This document shows, in pieces, positions 12,416 through 23,542 of a stretch of 64,000 bases of DNA. Origin of the DNA: Trichostrongylus colubriformis (lineage: Eukaryota > Nematoda > Chromadorea > Rhabditida > Trichostrongylidae); NCBI GenBank assembly GCA_963978905.1, contig OZ022256.1, positions 27,181,426 through 27,245,425 on the forward strand. The letters are read 5' to 3'. Below the pieces are notes generated by a model. The model did no database searches and was not told the DNA's origin. It was given only the letters and a program-made list of their open reading frames with translations. The position numbers and the translations under genes are program-made. Within the stretch, counting starts at the first letter, position 1; each line of letters begins with the position of its first letter.

Positions 12416-12896
12416 TTAAAGGCACACCTCGCGATAAATTGTGAGAGTTATCGCGCGTATTCAGGACGCAAAGGCCCTCCTTTACCCACCAGTGTAGAAA
12501 AATGAATCAAATCTCCTCACAATCACCAAAAATAAAGCTCCCTGTATTCAGTCCTCGTACGAGTATTGGAGACTGTAGAAGAGCTTCTGCACGATGATAT
12601 CGCGCAGAATGCTACATCACCTTCTCTGTTGAAGCTGCCTTCACTATTGAAATCGCTGCCTTATCTTGTCTTATCGCAGTTTTCCTTCTCCACGTGAGAG
12701 CCACGTTGGGAATTTGTTCGTCTAAGGCCAGGTGTGATTCGGCTCGATGGGCTCAATTCGGCTCGGGTAGACAGCGCCTATCGCCGCGAGTATGCACGAT
12801 CAAGCCGCAACAAGGGTGCAGCCAGAGCACCTGTCTAACGACCTACTTGCCCCAAGAAAGAAAGCCACTAATGTGATTATTGCGTGGTGCCTTCAG
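12416..12896. mobile_element. MITE family A, copy 2 (full length)
   Basis: The left terminus is TTAAAGGCACACCTCGCGAT and the right terminus is the degraded inverted ATTGCGTGGTGCCTT. The interior matches 49784-50274 and 60530-61022 in inverted orientation over its whole length, including the ACGTTGGGAATTTGTTCG and TAGACAGCGCCTATCGCCGCG blocks. It encodes nothing recognisable, and the transposase family is not evident from the ends. Confidence 0.85.
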
Positions 12897-13002
12897 ACAC
12901 AGCTGTTGTTTGGTATATTTACCACAGCTTATTAGCACTCACACGAATAAAGTGTCGCATCGGGTTGCCAATATCGGCATCAAACCGGAAGCTAAAAAAC
13001 AG

Positions 13003-13541
13003 CATTAGGGGTTATGTGGTAATGGAGAAATCCCTACAAGAAGTCATTCACATGGTAGTCCTGGACATAAGAAGGCTACCTGTGGCGAAACTCCGGTGAA
13101 AAAGCGCCCCTCAAAGCTGTCGAAACGCCGCAAAACGCCGCAACCGCCCATCTGTCCCGCCTCTTAATAAGTCGATCCCGCCTCCGGATGACGTAATTCC
13201 CGATTGACTGGGGTGGGAGCGGCCAAGGGAATGCGGCAGGATCGAAGGTTTTTGCTGCGCGCTTCCGCAGTTTTAGCTTGACCTCACTCCAAAAATAGTT
13301 GCTGCCGTATTTCCAAACATTCCCTTGTGTTTACTTGGCAACATGCCACTGGAAAACTAGATCAGACTACCCGCCTCTTGACGGACAGGTCGTCCGCGTC
13401 GAGAACCAACAGTGGAAAAGGAGCATCATTTCTTGGGTTTTTGGCCAAGTCCATCCGTTGTTTCTTCACTGTCCTGCTACTAGGCATCTCGACTTTCACA
13501 TTCACTACTTCTTTTACTTTTCGTCCGACTTTCCCCTAATG
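13003..13541. mobile_element. Non-autonomous DNA element E, copy 1 (CATTAGGGG ends)
   Basis: The 539-bp unit starts with CATTAGGGG and ends with the exact inverse CCCCTAATG. A second copy with the same 9-bp ends lies at 32883-33431, and the two align along their length (for example TCCAAACATTCCCTTGTG and CACTGTCCTGCTACTAGGCA). The open frames inside are not conserved between the copies, so it is probably non-coding. It lies 7 bp from the next MITE. No target duplication is obvious. Confidence 0.75.
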
Positions 13542-13547
13542 CTGCCT

Positions 13548-14012
13548 TTAAAGGTACACCACGCGATAGTCAATCTGGTGTTTTACGTTCTTGTGGTGAG
13601 TACTCCATGGATAACTACTCAGACTGAATCTCTGTTGCGACTCCACAAAGCACCCTCACGGTGTTGTGCCTGCTCCAACACAAGCGAGCCACGCCCATCC
13701 AATCAAATCACAACTGGCCTCGGACGAACAATTTCCGATTTGGAAGCTGCTTCCATCATCGAATTGGCTGTTTCATGGAACCATCTTCTCTTATAGCAGG
13801 TTTCCCTATCCACGTGAGCGCCATGTTGGAAATTTTGTCGTCTAAGGCCACGTGCGATTTGATTCGGTGATCGTGGCTTGGGTATGTTCGAGCAGGCACA
13901 ACACCGTGAGGGTGCACCGTGCAGCCGCAACAAAGGTGCAGCGTGAGCAGTCATCCAAACTGCTTGCCCCAAGAAAGTAAGCCACTGATCTGATTAACGC
14001 GTGGTGTGCCAT
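13548..14012. mobile_element. MITE family A, copy 3 (diverged, palindromic)
   Basis: The termini are TTAAAGGTACACCACGCGAT and the inverted ACGCGTGGTGTGCC. Unlike copies 2, 5 and 6, the interior is itself an inverted repeat: GTTGTGCCTGCTC near the left is repeated as GAGCAGGCACAAC on the right. It is closest to the copy at 40098-40495. It is non-coding. Confidence 0.75.
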
Positions 14013-14149
14013 GTAGATATTGATTTTGATGTTTCGATTTTTGATCAGCATCAACCGTTATACGTGTCTGTGGTGATGAGAGACGGTAAATCTAACATTT
14101 GGACAGAGCTAACTAAAGTGAAAGGAGTCTTGATAGTGTAATGGATGAG

Positions 14150-15259
14150 TCCTTCTTCTTCTCCCTGGCGTTAATCCCGCGCCGTCGCAGGGTTCGCAAC
14201 CTCTGTCATACGTCGCCATTTGTTTCTGTCTAAGGCATCCACTGTAGTGGCCTCTATATCGGTAAGGTCCTTCTTGATGGCATCTTTCCACCTCTTCTTT
14301 GGGGCTCCCCGTGGTCGCCGGCCGGAGACTTCCAACTCTAGAGCCTTTCTTGTTGGGTGATCCTCTGGCCTTCTAGGCACGTGCCCGTACCACCGCAGCC
14401 GTTGCTCTTCACCTTCAGCTGGACAGGCCGTCTGCATGACCGCTCTCACGTCCTCATTTCTGACCTTGTGCAGCCGTGTCCAGTCGCATGCCCATCTGAG
14501 CATTCTCATTTCTGCGGAGTGCAGCTGCCTTTCGTGGTTCTTTGAGTGGGCCAACACTCGCTCCCGTACAGCATTGCTGGCCTCACTACCGATCGATACA
14601 CCTTAACCTTAAAGGTTCTGGAGCACCGTCTATCGCAGAGGATTCCAGAAGTCTCTCGCCATTTCAGCCATGCCGCACTTATTCGAGACTTAACTGCCTG
14701 GTCCACAGCACCTTCAGCAGCTAGATCGCTCCCCAGGTATCGGAATTCCTCGATCCTTTCTAGTTTTCGCCGTTGAGATCCACGATTACCTCTGTAACTT
14801 CTTCTGAGCCCAGAAATTTGGCCTTTTTTACGTTCAGTCGGAGATTATTTTCCGCAAGCACTTCCTGCCACTTCTGAACTTTGGCCTGGAGTTCTTCTCT
14901 GCTAAGCGCGATCAGAGCAAAGTCATCAGCGTAGAGGATGGTCTTTAGCGGTCCGTCCATGAGATCTTTAACCATGGCATCTAGAGTGAGAATTAGAGGA
15001 ACGGACTCAGGGCTGACCCTTGGTGCACCCTACCGTAATGTCCACTTCACGGGTCTCCTCCGTGCGGAGTTTGTACGATCGCTTTAGCACCATCGTACAT
15101 ATCCCTTACGAGAGACATCAGGTGTTCGGGTACATTCTGTTCTCGAAGGGCTCTCCAAATCACCGGTCGAGGAAGGCGGTCGAAAGCCTTCTGCAGGTCG
15201 AAGAAGGCCAGGGAGCATGGCCGGCGCTTTTCTTGGTACTGGTCTGGTTTTTTAAACAA
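14150..15259 (-). pseudogene. RTE-clade LINE, 5'-truncated and frameshifted
   Basis: This is the reverse transcriptase half of an RTE/BovB-type non-LTR retrotransposon. In order on the minus strand: FFDLQKAFDRLPRPVIW (RT block A, 15047-15259), a GVHQGSALSPF-like block across a frameshift near 15040, LYADDFALIALSREELQ with the YADD catalytic box (14760-14975), then the RTE-specific C-terminus with RMLRWACDW, VRAVMQTA, RLRWYGHV, RRPRGAPKKRWKD and a final ARD stop at 14171. At least three frame changes separate the pieces. The endonuclease half is absent, as expected from 5' truncation during target-primed reverse transcription. It is not functional. Confidence 0.9.
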
Positions 15260-16232
15260 AAAAAAAGTCGGCCACCATCACAAAGATAGCCTAAACATAA
15301 CTATTACAGATGCTTACCACAATAAATCTGCGAAGCAAGCGCCAAATAAGAACATTTGCTCGGCAAGGGTCGAGGACATCTCTTTTACTTGGTGAGTTGC
15401 CACTCAATAGCCCATGAGTTTTTCTGAAATTTTGTCAAAGCTCAATTGGCTAAAAACTTGTACGACGGGGTAGCCCAATTCCATGAACACGGAAATCACA
15501 CTGGTCCTGCACGGAAACGCCAGGCTCACGTGCTGCTGGCCTCCGAACCCACCATGTAAAAGTGAACTCTGACTCCATAACCTTAGAGATTTGTTCGGCA
15601 GATTTTGAACAGAGACTGGAAATCAGCGTCCAAAAGCGCGTCGAGTGACATGTGTCTCATTGCAAGTGGCCACTACGACCTGGTATCGTTGCCTTGTTAG
15701 GCTTAGACTAAAATCCTCTCAGCCATGTTTGTCATACCTTTACGTGTTTGAGAAAAGTACGCTATCATTGTATCATAAAATGTGAAGTCGTTTCTGTGTC
15801 AATAGTATGTGTGATCAGTGAGCGCTCTCCCTATAGTTTAGCGAGGACGTATCTTGCCCTTTCTGTACTCCTTTTGCGGAGATGTTGCGTGCCAAACCTG
15901 CTGTTGGCTTGAATGGCCATACAAAGACCTCATTACTTTAACAAATATCTGTGATCCTGTTCTTCATTTGTTTCAGACCTGAACGCCGTTAGTGATCATT
16001 TGTCCTTCTTCAGTCAAAATTATAGAAAATGGCGTGTTTGTGTTGAGCGAGTTTGTGCATTTGCAACAATTAAGCTCGTTCAAACTGCAACTGCCCCACT
16101 GTAAGTCAAAACTAGTCTCTCCCTGTGTCTACAAAACGACAATCGTGAACTTCCAATATGCCGAAAATCCACACGCTTTCCATTCGAATCGAGTCCGTAG
16201 TCCGAATGCGTTTCCAGTTTCACAGTCACCTA
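15260..16232. other. No recognisable gene
   Basis: Sequence upstream of the truncated RTE copy. It starts with an A-rich run (AAACAAAAAAAAAG) and contains only short open frames. Confidence 0.45.
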
Positions 16233-17797
16233 CAGTGCTCTGCATAATTATACATCCACCTATACATTGTCCAAAAACTCTGTTCGCAGAGTGATTTTAA
16301 AAAAGTCTCCAAGTAAAAGATGTAGCTAGTGTGGACGCGCATTCGCGCATCCATAAAACACTTTAGCCAAGAAACAGAAGATTCTTTTCTTCATTTGTTT
16401 TGAAAATGGCGCTTATACCATTCTGCAAAATTATACAACCACTGAACAGATTGACGCATTCGTCAACCGAGAAACAATGAAAAAGAGAAAAAAGCTGATT
16501 TTGCGATTATTCGGACCTCTATTGCTTCGAATAGCCACAAATTTTGATGATTTAGGTCCATATAAAGATTTTTAGAATGTTTTTAGACCACATGCTACCA
16601 CGCTTTGATGAAAACGTCGTTAGACTCCCCGACTCCTTCCAATCGGTCTGATTTCTTCTCCCGATGAAACTCCAGACAATCCTCCATCCGGTAAAGATCG
16701 GAGCCGTTCGTCATCCGGGTCAGAAGGTCCATTCGGTGACGGTTTCACCATGATCGAGTGTTCCAGTTGACATGAGGTGGTCCATTAACTTACAGGAAAA
16801 CAAGTTTTGGTGAAGATTTCGAGACGCATGACAAGAGAAGGGTACGGCGCACAAAGGCCCGGTAATCGGTAATTCATCCTTACGAGAACGAAACAAAAAT
16901 TCGAATGATCATTTGGTCCCATACCATGACGAATTGTCCGAAAATTCCCTCAAGTCTACCTTTCTGCTTTTGTTTTTTCTCCAGATTGTTCCATCTGATG
17001 AAAAAAGGGTCCAGCTATGATGTCCCCGACGGCTACTGGCACTATCGCTCGAGGGACAAACTTAATTTCTCAAGAAGAACTTCAAAGAAGGAGGTGTCAT
17101 GGTGACGGACCAAATGATCATTCGAATTTTTGTTTCGTTCTCGAAAGGATGAACCATCCGATTACAGAGCCTTTGTGCGCCGTACCCTTCTCTTGTCATG
17201 CGTCTCGAAATCTTCACCAAAATCTTGTTTTCATACAAGTTAATGGACCATCCCATGTCAACTGGAACACTCGATCATGGTGAAGCCGTCACCGAATGGA
17301 CCTTCTGACCCGGATAACGAACGGCTCCGATCTTTACCTGATGGAACATTGTCTGGAGTTTCATTGGGAAAAGAAGGGAAAAGAAATCAGACCGATTGGA
17401 AGGAGTCAGGGAGTTTAAAGACGTTTTCATCGAAGCGTGGCAGCATGGGTCTAAAAACATTCTGAAAATCGTTATATAGACCTAAATCATCAAAATTTGT
17501 GGCTATTCGAAGCAATTGAGGACCAAATAATCGCAAAATCAGCTTTTTTCTCTTTTTCATTGTTTCTCGGTTGACGAATGCGTCAATCTGTTCAGTGGAT
17601 GTACAATTTTGCAGAATGGTATAAGCGCCATTTTCAAAACAAATTAAGAAAAGAATCTTCTATGTTTCTTGGCTAAAGTTTTTTATGGATGCGCGAATGC
17701 GCGTCCACACTAACTACATCTTTCACTTAAAGACTTTTTTAAATCACCAGAGTTTTTGGACAATTTATAGGTGGATGTAAAATTATGCAGAGCACTG
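16233..17797. mobile_element. Foldback element from a Tc1-like transposase
   Basis: The element is 1,565 bp and flanked by TA (16231-16232, 17798-17799). Its ends are CAGTGCTCTGCATAATTATA and a near-exact inverse. The arms, each about 690 bp, are inverted copies around a centre at about 16930-17097. The right arm on the plus strand still shows a decayed Tc1 transposase: SDEKR, then PDGYWHYRSRDKLNFSRRTS (TcDDE region), then QVNGPSHVNWNTRSW where the family has QDNA.IH..R.TRSW (the second catalytic Asp is replaced by Val), and near the end REFKDVFIEAWQ (family ELK.AI..AW). The left arm holds the inverse of most of this. Frameshifts and stops make it inactive. Both termini derive from one transposon end, as at 7661-8405. 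Confidence 0.8.
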
Positions 17798-17799
17798 TA

Positions 17800-18393
17800 T
17801 GTCAATCGACAAACGCTACATGCTCCTTTCAGAGGTTCCTCACAAGGCACCAAGGCTCACTAACTAGCCAGGTGCAACACACATGGTGTGATCATCTCCC
17901 CTGTGTGGACCACAGAAGAAATGAACTTTTCTAATACCCACGCTCTGCCGTCGCCCAGGGCATACGAACCACAAACTACTGACAAACGGTTGTCAATAGA
18001 TCAGTCTAGCCATTCTCTGTGAGGGGCACATTGCTGTATAGTTATTGACACGCTGAACTCAGGACTGCTCTCCAAATTCCCAAAGTCCCAAAATAAGGGC
18101 AACCATGATAATCAAAAAGTACCTAATACAGGTACCATCGCAGCAAACGAGCGTAACAAGCGCCGAAGGAGAACGCTTTCCTTGGCAAAGGTCAACAACT
18201 CCCCCTTTGTTGAATGCATTGCCATACAATTATCCACGGATCCTTCCGAACTTTGGTCAGAATCTCAATAAGGCTGAAAACTTGTCTATAGAGGTAATCC
18301 GACCTTTTAAACTTGAGAACATTGAGATAATGAGAACACTGATTCTGCGCGAGAATACTGGTTCGCGCGCTGTAGGCACCTGCACTTACTACG
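17800..18393. other. No recognisable gene
   Basis: A 104-codon open frame (18105-18419, plus) runs into the palindromic MITE and shows no domain. I see nothing else. Confidence 0.4.
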
Positions 18394-18396
18394 TAA

Positions 18397-18482
18397 GGCC
18401 GCGGTCATACTTTGCGTAAGTGCATTAGTTGACGCCGGTACCGGCGTCAACTAATGCACTTACGCAAAGTATGACCGCGGCC
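18397..18482. mobile_element. Perfectly palindromic PIF/Harbinger-like MITE (86 bp)
   Basis: GGCCGCGGTCATACTTTGCG runs inward to a GGTACC centre at 18437-18442 and returns as its exact reverse complement with no spacer. Including one flanking base on each side the palindrome is 88 bp without a mismatch (18396-18483). It is flanked by TAA on both sides (18394-18396, 18483-18485), the 3-bp TWA duplication typical of PIF/Harbinger elements. An element of the same length and design is at 34476-34561. Confidence 0.85.
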
Positions 18483-18487
18483 TAAGG

Positions 18488-19745
18488 ATATTCCTCATTA
18501 AGAACAACCTTCATAATCTCGTTCAGAGCATCAATCCGCAAACTTGGATAACAGATTTGAGTTCGGCGTGATAATACGCATGAGCAATGTGCACGGTCAG
18601 AGAAAGGCCAGACTGTTATAGACCTTCATCTGTGAGAGCTGTTATTCAAAGACATTGGCCACGACAAAGTGGTCACATCAAACACTCACGATTTTGAAGA
18701 GCAGAAATAACTTACACCTGCTCATTACGCATCCAGAAGTGACACGAATAACCATGGCGAAGCGTAAAATGTTTTGCTGGCATTTCAAAGCCATTTTGAG
18801 GGCAAGAGGAGCATATTCAGCGAAAGCCCGAACTTTCATGTCGCTGAAGTGAGTTCAGTTCAGTTCTGTACCGGCTGGCTTCTAAGACTCCGACAGCCAG
18901 AACGAGGACTGTGGCACACGTTCGAGTCGCTAACCAGAGACTTTCCGCTGCTCCGTTCACAAGGGTCAGCACATCGGGTAGATTTGAGATATCCGTTAGA
19001 TGTCGTGTACATGGTACATAAACACCGCATCTTGGAAGCCATAGTGGCATCGGAAATTTACTGTGAGCATAGCATCAACGAATGATTATAGCAGGTGCAA
19101 TAAACAAACTCACAGACCGAAAACTGTTGAGCCGGCTGTTATGCTATGATAAATAAGATAAAAATATGAAGCGTATGTCGTAAATGGGGACTCACCGTTT
19201 CTTTGCAGAACATGGTATCATTGCATAATAGCATCGGGATCGCACATTACTATCCAGTCGATCATCATCATATTCAGTTACAGGATTGCTAAGAACACAC
19301 GCATAATTTTTAAGGGTTCCCCATCAGTAAGCCTCCACTACTCACAAGCTAACCTTACATTATTATATAAAGCGAACGGTTATTAGCATGATGCGACACA
19401 GCTAGTAATAACGTTGTAGTTAGTTCATCCCCCCGTTTTAACTTTTGAGAATGGAGGGACATGCAAAGCTATCACATTCAAAATTGATACATAAAAAGTG
19501 ATTTTGGGCTACTTTAGGAAACTTTGCAGTAAATGGGCCCCTGGATTTTACACATGAACACGTTACCAGGAACTGTATTTATGAATGTAAACCGGCACAA
19601 CTGATTATTGAACACCTCTTTTATTCCCGTAGATACGGAGCTCTGAAGCGTTTTGTTTGTATTCGCGTTAATCCGCACAGAAAAAGTAGCAACGATGTTT
19701 CCGTGTAGCAGTCACGGAAAAACGATAATACGTCGTTGCTTAAGT
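18488..19745. other. No recognisable gene
   Basis: Open frames on both strands at 18774-19085 (plus) and 18817-19050 (minus) overlap each other and show no domain. Some of this sequence may be intron or 3' flank of the minus-strand exon at 19746-20066. Confidence 0.35.
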
Positions 19746-20066
19746 CTAATATGGTATCTGTTCAGCTTCGTCACCGTATTGAACCTTAACATAAAGAGCT
19801 CGCCCAGTACTAAAGATGGATCCATTTCCTAATACTGGGCATAAGGTCTTTATGTTATAATGAATAGAAGGAGTACCGTATCCATCGAAACAATACTTGA
19901 CGCACTCACTATGTTTGCAGGTAGATTCCTTGCCGTTTGATTTTCTCCTCAAAACATGTTTCTTCATTGGGGCGGTTGCATGTCGGACAACGCATTTCTT
20001 GTCCACGAACCAGGGTAGCATTCTACAATGATAGTGGATAGAATAACGACCGCAACGAGTCGAAAT
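19746..20066 (-). CDS. Terminal exon of an unrecognised cysteine-containing protein
   Basis: I do not recognise the family. A strong acceptor (CCTTATTTCCAG) ends at 20067, and 106 sense codons then run in phase 0 to a TAG at 19746. The encoded segment begins ISTRCGRYSIHYHCR, contains several cysteines (CGRYSIHYHC, KKC, CKHSECVKYC, TLC) and a basic stretch KKHVLRRKSNGK, and ends QYGDEAEQIPY. The cysteine spacing suggests an extracellular or disulfide-bonded protein, but no named domain fits. A second possible acceptor (TTTCTTTCAG) lies 25 bp further upstream. Upstream exons should lie above 20100 on the minus strand; a 30-codon frame at 20130-20222 is one candidate. The amino-acid composition and clean acceptor argue for a real exon. 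Confidence 0.45.
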   Translation of the reverse strand: MSTRCGRYSIHYHCRMLPWFVDKKCVVRHATAPMKKHVLRRKSNGKESTCKHSECVKYCFDGYGTPSIHYNIKTLCPVLGNGSIFSTGRALYVKVQYGDEAEQIPY

Positions 20067-20509
20067 CTGGAAATAAGGAAAACTTGAAGAATGTGTCTGA
20101 AAGAAAAATTGAAACGAGAAGAAATCACAACCAGCAAAACTCTTCCCCTCTCTTCGGGCCTCTTCCGCTTCCTTTAACAAACTTGAAGTAATCCTTGAAT
20201 CTGCTTTCAAGAGGAATAACACTCCAGAAGGTTTCTGGATGTACGTATAAACGAAGGAATGATCTTATAATGCATGGAGAGATGAATGTTACTTGGTTGT
20301 ACAGGATGCTGAAGAAGGATGGATGACGGCGACAAAGAGGTGAGAGTGCAGATCTCGATAAAAGCCGGTGAAAGCGAAGGAGCAGAATATGAAGAGAGAT
20401 TGGGTAGTAGAAGGCTCCGTGATGAAGCTGTGCTTACACATGTGGTTGAGGTGCAGAACAAGCAAGTGCCACAGCAAAACTCAATCACATGTACAGGATT
20501 TACAGTTAG

Positions 20510-21470
20510 AAAATGCTGGAAACTGACCACAGCTTGGATAAAGTATCCATACCCCAGGCCATGACGCTTTTGAATGATTGTTCGTCGTGCAATGTATTTA
20601 AGTGGTCTATCATTGATGTGGTCGATTACTATGAACAGTTTATAGGGCTGGCAATGGGGCGAAGGCTTGCTCCGGTACTTGCGGTAGCATTCATGTCAAA
20701 AATAGAACAACCTGTACTGGACCGCAACCCATTTCGTATTGTCGGTACATAGATGATTGTTCCCTTATATGTTCCAAGCAAAGGGAATGGAAATACTTCG
20801 AGCTGCTGAATCAGCAGTCGGAATATCTAAAACTCACACGGGGAACACAGACAAACAATTGGCTCCCTTCCTTAATGTCCAGGTACAGTGCACCGCAGGT
20901 ACTTACAGAACGAAATGGTAACGAAAACCTGCTCGCAACAGCATTCTAGCCCATTTTAGCTCTGCGCACCCATCCAGTACTAAAAGAGCCATCGTCAGAT
21001 ATATGGTACGCATGGCCTCGATGGTCTCATCAAGAGGTGAAGACAAGACCGACTCCGTTTAACAGGCGCTTCGTATTGCAAAAGAGAATGGCTATTCAAT
21101 AGCAGGATACGCCATGAGAAATCGGCGTAGAGTGGTCACACTGGATCGGTGCGTCGAGGAGAGAAAACATATTTCCTTCTGTGCTCCATCCATATTAGGC
21201 GATCTGAGTACGGCAATACGTTCGTGTGTTGGAACTGGACTTCAGGAGATAATGAGAGTGAGCAAAGTACCACTCCGAATCTCCGAGGTTTACTGGTACG
21301 AAACCGACCATACAACCGCTTATGTTTAACCCCTTCTTGCGTTAATTGTCCCTTCAACAAGCAAGGAGACTGAATGACATCAGGTGTGGTATATTCAATC
21401 ACATGTCTTCAGTGCAAAGACGCAGAGTGAAGAGTACATCAGTAAAACCGGCACACCTCTTCGCATCCGG
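20510..21470 (+). pseudogene. Penelope-like element, RT plus GIY-YIG endonuclease, decayed
   Basis: The plus strand shows the order expected of a Penelope-like retroelement. FKWSIIDVVDYYEQFIGLAM is followed by GRRLAPVLAVAFMSKIE (RT blocks before the active site, 20590-20715). After a frame change come YCRYIDDCSLIC (active-site YIDD, about 20735), ELLNQQSEYLKLTR and NNWLPSL. After further breaks come KENGYSIAGYA, LRISEVYWYETDH and a Cys-rich linker LCLTPSCVNCPFNKQGD followed by SGVVYSITCLQC, which is the VY..C..C start of the GIY-YIG nuclease, and EYISKTGTPLRIRLK (YIG..G). Multiple stops and frameshifts make it inactive. The 5' part is not recognised. Confidence 0.85.
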
Positions 21471-21473
21471 TTA

Positions 21474-21665
21474 AAGACACCAGAAGGGGGTAATTTTGGC
21501 TTACGGTAGAACAGACGTAGTGTGGAGGACTTTAAGTAGCCGCCACTGCACAAACTCGCCAATTTGACGCCTTGGCATGGTGCCAAAAGATGTTTCTATT
21601 ATGAATTTGTTTTTTCCTTTACTTTTTACATTGTTCTTTCTTATATTGTTTCTAGATGTACTTAC
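21474..21665 (+). repeat. Penelope-associated 3' segment, copy 1
   Basis: From GTTAAAGACACCAGAAGGGG to TTTCTAGATGTACTTAC the sequence matches the reverse complement of 63325-63535, including CGCCTTGGCATGGTGCCAAA and AACTCGCCAATTTGACGCC. It directly follows the GIY-YIG remnant, so it is probably the 3' untranslated region, or the extreme C-terminus plus tail, of the element. Confidence 0.7.
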
Positions 21666-21669
21666 ATGA

Positions 21670-23542
21670 ATGTCAATGTAGTTAGGATGGCCACTCCACT
21701 GCGCTGGGAGTCAGGTGCTACAACTAACGTTAGCCCACGGCCCGTCTCCTACAGCGGACAACTCGGAATGGATGCGCTGGATGCGAATGGGATGCGAATA
21801 CACACCGCAGCGTCGCGCTTTTGAGTCCGGCTTTTTTCGCCTATTATCGCTTCTAACCTTGAGTGTTCATTACAAAATGCTCATTTCTTTGCATCTTCCT
21901 CTTGTTAAGGACCCCCTTCCGGTTCCTTTAAGGAACATTTGGATGGCATGTTGAAGTCGAATATTACCAACCCATTAAGAGAACACAGGGTACGGTGCCA
22001 TGAGAACGCATGCATACAGATGGCCATCACAATACTATCACGTGAGCCCGACAGTGCGGCGCCCATTAGATAAATCCCCCGTTTCGAGTTTTCTTCCCAC
22101 GGAACGGGGGTTAGAACAACAATCAATGAGAAGCCTATATAACTTCAAAGGTGCACTTGGGTTTTTGCCTCTGGAAAGGTTAAATTGGGGTAAACTCCCT
22201 CAGCGGCTTCCTCACGTGAGTCTTACGGTCTTCACCTATTTAAACCCCTCTTCTACCACTACGGAATGGCAGGTGGACCTCTACGGTCGACGGTTTCAAA
22301 GGTCAGTCAGCAATTATCTGGACATCGTCTCTCCTCTCTACGAACTGCCATTTTTTTCTGTGAAGTGAAATGGCGTTTGAACGAATGATTATCATGGAGA
22401 CTTCACTCTTTCAGACTCCCAAGAAGGCGGCGGAGCCGAAACGTCAGTCGGGATGAAGTGATTAACAAACAATCTTGGTCGAAGCTAAAACATCCACACA
22501 ACCATATGAAAGACCATGCCAAGATTCATCGAAAGTCGCACATGGTCAATCCTGAATCTGAAGAAGTTATATCACAATTCTTGAGTCCTTATCCGAGCGC
22601 ATAGATTGATCCATAAAAGGGCGAAGTCAATAGGGCTTGCAGCGCTCATGGTATCAAAACGGTGAAGATCCATATGTATAGTTTTTGGGATAGAATTTTA
22701 AATGATTATGCTGTGCTAGAAAAACGTGAAGACTGAACACTGAGCATTGGAGCATACGATATCTAGGTAGTCACCTTATGTTTACCCTCTATCTCCGGTG
22801 AAGTGACTTTCACGATTCCAGAAATATCGCGTGGGGGCAGGTGGACAATGATACTGTCATTTGTATTGGATATACTTAAAGACAATATTAAAAGCCAAAA
22901 CGTGCGGAAAGTAGTAGATTAGCAGTGCATGTCAGTGTATCAAAACCACGGTTAGAGATCGCCCCAAAAGTGGTGTGATGTAACAAAACGGAAGTCAAGC
23001 ATGTAATGCAACATAACATAAACAAGGAGAGAGAAAAGCCTCACAAAAAGCGAAATAAGGAACCCCCGCTAGGACACATTTTTGTGATTACGCTTGCGAG
23101 CTAATTGTAAGTGTAATTTTCAGTTTCGGCGTGCCAGTTCACCTCCATATGGAATCATGGACCACATTACCAGTTACATTACCGAGGACTGATGTCATAA
23201 TTCGCGATACTGCGATGTCGCGTTTTCGTATGCGAAGTCGCAGGATCGGTAAATGGCGCGTGAAATTGAATCTAGCATTTCACGTTTTCCAGACTAGCCT
23301 CGGCAGGAATGACCACCATGTCTCGAAGGCACCATGAGTAACAGTAGTAAATGGAACTAAACAGATATCTCTGCTGTTAATGCATATACGAACCTCAAGA
23401 ACTGGAGCTGTTATGCAACTCGCTCTAAAGAGCGCGCCTGAAACCCGTTATCGTGATCTCGCAGTGCTAGCCATGTGCCCTGGTGCATCCGATAGCCAGG
23501 CGTTGTGGGCGAGCCAATGATGACAGTCCAGTTAGGTTGTCT
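21670..23542. other. No recognised gene; downstream of Penelope relic
   Basis: The 122-codon frame at 22000-22368 (plus) shows no domain. The only structured motif I see is the one at 22416-22447, listed separately. At 23195-23260 there are repeated CGCGATACTGCGAT-type motifs also seen at 34085-34105. Confidence 0.4.
22416..22447 (+). other. Hammerhead-like core motif (degenerate)
   Basis: CTCCCAAGAAGGCGGCGGAG followed by CCGAAACGTCAG has the layout (CUGANGA) - GGC..GCC stem - GAAA - C-GUC of minimal hammerhead ribozymes reported in Penelope-like elements. The first core is degraded here (CCCAAGA instead of CUGANGA). It lies 950 bp downstream of a Penelope relic on the same strand. Identification rests on the motif alone. 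Confidence 0.3.

Noticed and set aside
13299..13796. 165-codon plus-strand frame
   Set aside because: It spans the junction of two unrelated mobile elements and is not conserved in the other copy of element E (32883-33431).
14546..14776. Plus-strand frame at the RTE locus
   Set aside because: It is the antisense of the RTE reverse transcriptase.
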